Source: a virus. From it: 29,278 bases of DNA. The stretch lies in IMG/VR virus record IMGVR_UViG_3300042894_002115, positions 1-29,278 of that record; one strand, given 5' to 3'. Both the position numbers and the translations under genes were made by a program. The first letter of the stretch is position 1. The number at the start of each line of letters is the position of its first letter. Positions 28,090-29,278 of the stretch are shown here, one piece after another. Under the pieces are notes generated by a model that searched no databases, was not told the DNA's origin, and saw only the letters and a program-made list of their open reading frames with translations.

Positions 28090-28245
28090 AACGTCAACGA
28101 ACGCAGCACAAAGGCAGACATCATCGATGCTTCCTGCGAGCTGATCGATTCACAAGCCGAGCGCATCTCAGATCTGGAAGAGCGCCAATTGGTCTTGTGG
28201 GCCATGGTCGGCATCCTGTCGGTCCTGCTCGCCATGGGAGCCTGA
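28087..28245 (+). CDS. small membrane protein with coiled coil (52 aa)
   Basis: ATG 28087 starts MNVNERSTKADIIDASCELI, a coiled-coil helix follows (DSQAERISDLEERQ), and the last 18 residues are a membrane segment (LVLWAMVGILSVLLAMGA). Short proteins of this layout, with STKA(D/E)II(D/S)(A/S) and a C-terminal hydrophobic end, are familiar to me from cyanophages but unnamed. A longer start at 28039 is less likely because ATG 28087 ends the duplicated leader element. Role unknown; a tail-anchored inner membrane protein is likely. Confidence 0.75.
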   Translation: MNVNERSTKADIIDASCELIDSQAERISDLEERQLVLWAMVGILSVLLAMGA

Positions 28246-28249
28246 TCTG

Positions 28250-28360
28250 ATGCCCACGATCCTGGCCCACCTGGCCGTACTGCTCCCCGCTCAATGCTTC
28301 CCCTACTTCCCCCTGGGGATTCAGATCGAGGCCCTTAACCTCATGCGCTCCAGGCGCTGA
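28250..28360 (+). CDS. possible tiny hydrophobic protein (36 aa)
   Basis: ATG 28250 to TGA 28358-28360 encodes MPTILAHLAVLLPAQCFPYF followed by PLGIQIEALNLMRSRR. It is hydrophobic with a positive C-terminus, so it would be membrane-associated. It starts four bases after the previous stop and ends ten bases before a terminator, which supports its being a gene despite its size. Confidence 0.5.
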   Translation: MPTILAHLAVLLPAQCFPYFPLGIQIEALNLMRSRR

Positions 28361-28370
28361 TCCTCTCACC

Positions 28371-28389
28371 AAGCCCCGTATGGGGTTTT
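28371..28389 (+). terminator. intrinsic terminator after the small membrane genes
   Basis: AAGCCCC (28371-28377) pairs with GGGGTTT (28382-28388) over a four-base loop, and the 3' arm runs into a T-stretch. A second perfect hairpin, GAGCGG-CTCAA-CCGCTC, follows at 28392-28408 just before the second copy of the leader element. Confidence 0.65.
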
Positions 28390-28411
28390 CTGAGCGGCTC
28401 AACCGCTCCCC

Positions 28412-28435
28412 TTTCCAATCGCACCACTACAAATG
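28412..28435 (+). repeat. duplicated leader element, copy 2
   Basis: TTTCCAATCGCACC, two bases, then TACAAATG, ending in the ATG of the 28433 gene. It repeats the sequence at 28065-28089 with one base less in the spacer. It lies four bases after a perfect GC hairpin. Confidence 0.75.
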
Positions 28436-28900
28436 CAATCCTTCCAAGTTCGTGCTCTTGACCTTGCTCGCGCATTTCGTGAAGCAAAAAGAACCGACGA
28501 TTCACACTTCTTTATGCTCCCTGATTCCTCTCCCGTATGGATGCAAAACTTAATCCGTGAAGCTCACGACGACGAGTTTCCTAACGATTGGCGTTTTGAA
28601 AAATGCCGGGAGATCGCTCTCTGGTTGCATGAATGTGAATCATTGGATGCAGCACGAGAAGATGCTATGGAGGCCGCAGATAGTATGTCCTTTCCATACA
28701 CTGGCCAGGTCCTTTCCTGGTATTCCGAAATACCCAATCGTCTTGATTACTGCGATCAATACAAAGAGGAATTCGGATCTGATGCGGCAGACACAGCAAT
28801 GCTCCTTCTTTATGCTGGCCACACATTCGCGATCGAGCGCATGATTCACACAATCATCAGCGCATGTGAAGCGCGATCACTTGAACTTTTCCCTGTCTAA
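28433..28900 (+). CDS. conserved hypothetical phage protein (155 aa)
   Basis: The product reads MQSFQVRALDLARAFREAKR, then DDSHFFMLPDSSPVWMQNLI with REAHDDEFPNDWRFEKC, later QVLSWYSEIPNRLDYCDQYKEEFG. A protein with this order (F.L.D..P.WM...REAH....P.DWRY......, then W.......R..Y.D.....G) is widespread in phages and mobile elements and is known only as a conserved unknown. It has no membrane segment or catalytic triad that I can name. The start codon is set by the duplicated leader element. It is followed by a strong terminator. Confidence 0.8.
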   Translation: MQSFQVRALDLARAFREAKRTDDSHFFMLPDSSPVWMQNLIREAHDDEFPNDWRFEKCREIALWLHECESLDAAREDAMEAADSMSFPYTGQVLSWYSEIPNRLDYCDQYKEEFGSDAADTAMLLLYAGHTFAIERMIHTIISACEARSLELFPV

Positions 28901-28925
28901 TTGATCGCACAACTTAACTACTTTC

Positions 28926-28951
28926 CCCGGCCATTGTGCCGGGTTTTTTTT
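28926..28951 (+). terminator. strong rho-independent terminator, plus strand
   Basis: CCCGGC (28926-28931) pairs perfectly with GCCGGG (28938-28943) around a six-base loop, followed by eight T bases (28944-28951). It ends the transcript of the 28433 gene 26 bases after the stop. Confidence 0.92.
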
Positions 28952-28955
28952 GCAC

Positions 28956-28979
28956 AAAAAAAGGGGGCAATTGCCCCCC
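28956..28979 (-). terminator. strong rho-independent terminator, minus strand
   Basis: GGGGGC-AATT-GCCCCC is a perfect palindrome (28963-28978) with seven A bases on its left (28956-28962), which become the T-run for leftward transcription. It terminates the small minus operon 29235-28986. It lies almost back to back with the plus-strand terminator. Confidence 0.92.
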
Positions 28980-28985
28980 AGTTCT

Positions 28986-29129
28986 TTACTCTTCGATGTA
29001 CTCCAGTTCTTTTAACTTTGAAAGAATTTGTTTACATCTCTCAATGTGTTCATTGTTGAGCCTGTTCGCTTCTTCTAATTTGCGGCCCAATTCTTTATGC
29101 TGAGCGCTAAGGATTGAATAAAGAGACAT
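28986..29129 (-). CDS. small hypothetical coiled-coil protein (47 aa), minus strand
   Basis: From ATG 29129 to TAA 28986-28988 the product is MSLYSILSAQHKELGRKLEE followed by ANRLNNEHIERCKQILSKLK and an acidic end. It is entirely helical with leucine heptads, so a small coiled-coil dimer is likely. It is followed directly by a strong minus-strand terminator, which supports real transcription. No family recognised. Confidence 0.7.
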   Translation of the reverse strand: MSLYSILSAQHKELGRKLEEANRLNNEHIERCKQILSKLKELEYIEE

Positions 29130-29235
29130 AATTAAGGGTTGCGATTGGCGGCCATTTGGCCATTGATAATATAGCGCAGATCCTGCCCGTAGGGGGCAGA
29201 TTGTAACAATTCTTCACGGTCTTATTGATTCTCAT
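29107..29235 (-). CDS. small hypothetical protein (42 aa), minus strand
   Basis: From ATG 29235 the product starts MRINKTVKNCYNLPPTGRIC. A perfect AGGAGGG site lies eight bases upstream, the strongest ribosome site in the window. The ORF ends at TAG 29107-29109 and overlaps the next gene start by 23 bases in another frame. Two Cys occur in the N-terminal half. The residues do not suggest a fold, so it could serve mainly as a translated leader for the 29129 gene. Confidence 0.5.
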   Translation of the reverse strand: MRINKTVKNCYNLPPTGRICAILSMAKWPPIATLNYVSLFNP

Positions 29236-29278
29236 TTGCGGGTCCCTCCTGCGAAGTCGGCTGCAGGTAATTTCGAAC

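Overview
The window is a contiguous piece of a tailed, double-stranded DNA phage with a lambda-type long non-contractile tail (a siphovirus). Small basic and membrane proteins, small paralogous-looking genes around 14.4-15.5 kb and tail fibres of a type I associate with cyanophages suggest that the host is a picocyanobacterium of the Synechococcus/Cyanobium kind. That host call rests on recalled family resemblance, not on a search. The window holds no terminase, portal, capsid, integrase or DNA polymerase gene, so it is only part of the genome.

Layout. (1) 1-14055, plus strand: the tail module in lambda order. It runs from the tail tube protein through a G/GT-type chaperone pair with a -1 frameshift site, tape measure, gpM-, gpL-, gpK-, gpI- and gpJ-like tip proteins, to two large fibre/lectin proteins. 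Nearly every stop overlaps the next start. (2) 14075-15716: small hypothetical genes after hairpins. (3) 15792-18674: a tail-fibre-assembly-like gene, a tiny basic protein, a membrane/lysis cluster ending in a two-domain endolysin, and dCTP deaminase. (4) 18658-18972, minus: an HNH endonuclease, followed by two small plus genes. (5) 19411-21833, minus: an early-type operon with a single-strand annealing protein flanked by two ribbon-helix-helix proteins and followed by small unknowns. (6) 21834-21957: a divergent control region with palindromes. (7) 21958-26798, plus: a replication-initiator-like gene, a RecB/Cas4-like nuclease, many small genes, a multi-domain DNA-binding protein, two NrdR-like zinc ribbons and RusA. 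(8) 26792-26857: an extended -10 promoter followed at once by a strong intrinsic terminator, then a 265-residue probable virion-associated protein. (9) 27679-28086: a repeat-dense non-coding region with three 26-bp direct repeats, dyads and an AT-rich core. (10) 28087-29235: small genes on both strands separated by back-to-back terminators.

How the parts work together. The tail genes build the tail tube, the length-determining core and the host-recognition tip. The lysis cluster breaks the cell wall. The annealing protein, RecB-like nuclease and RusA resolvase form a recombination set split across the divergent promoter. dCTP deaminase feeds dUMP to dTTP synthesis. The two ribbon-helix-helix proteins and the TTGAG/CTCAA palindromes are candidate parts of one regulatory circuit.

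The observations most worth checking are: a bulb-lectin domain inserted between the two cysteine pairs of the gpL-like protein; the A_AAA_AAC frameshift site with its stem-loop; a second possible frameshift site (C_CCA_AAG) that would make a membrane-anchored fusion in the lysis region; the repeat cluster at 27.7-28.1 kb; and the Cys-rich, SANT, MerR-like and NUMOD-like protein next to tandem zinc ribbons.
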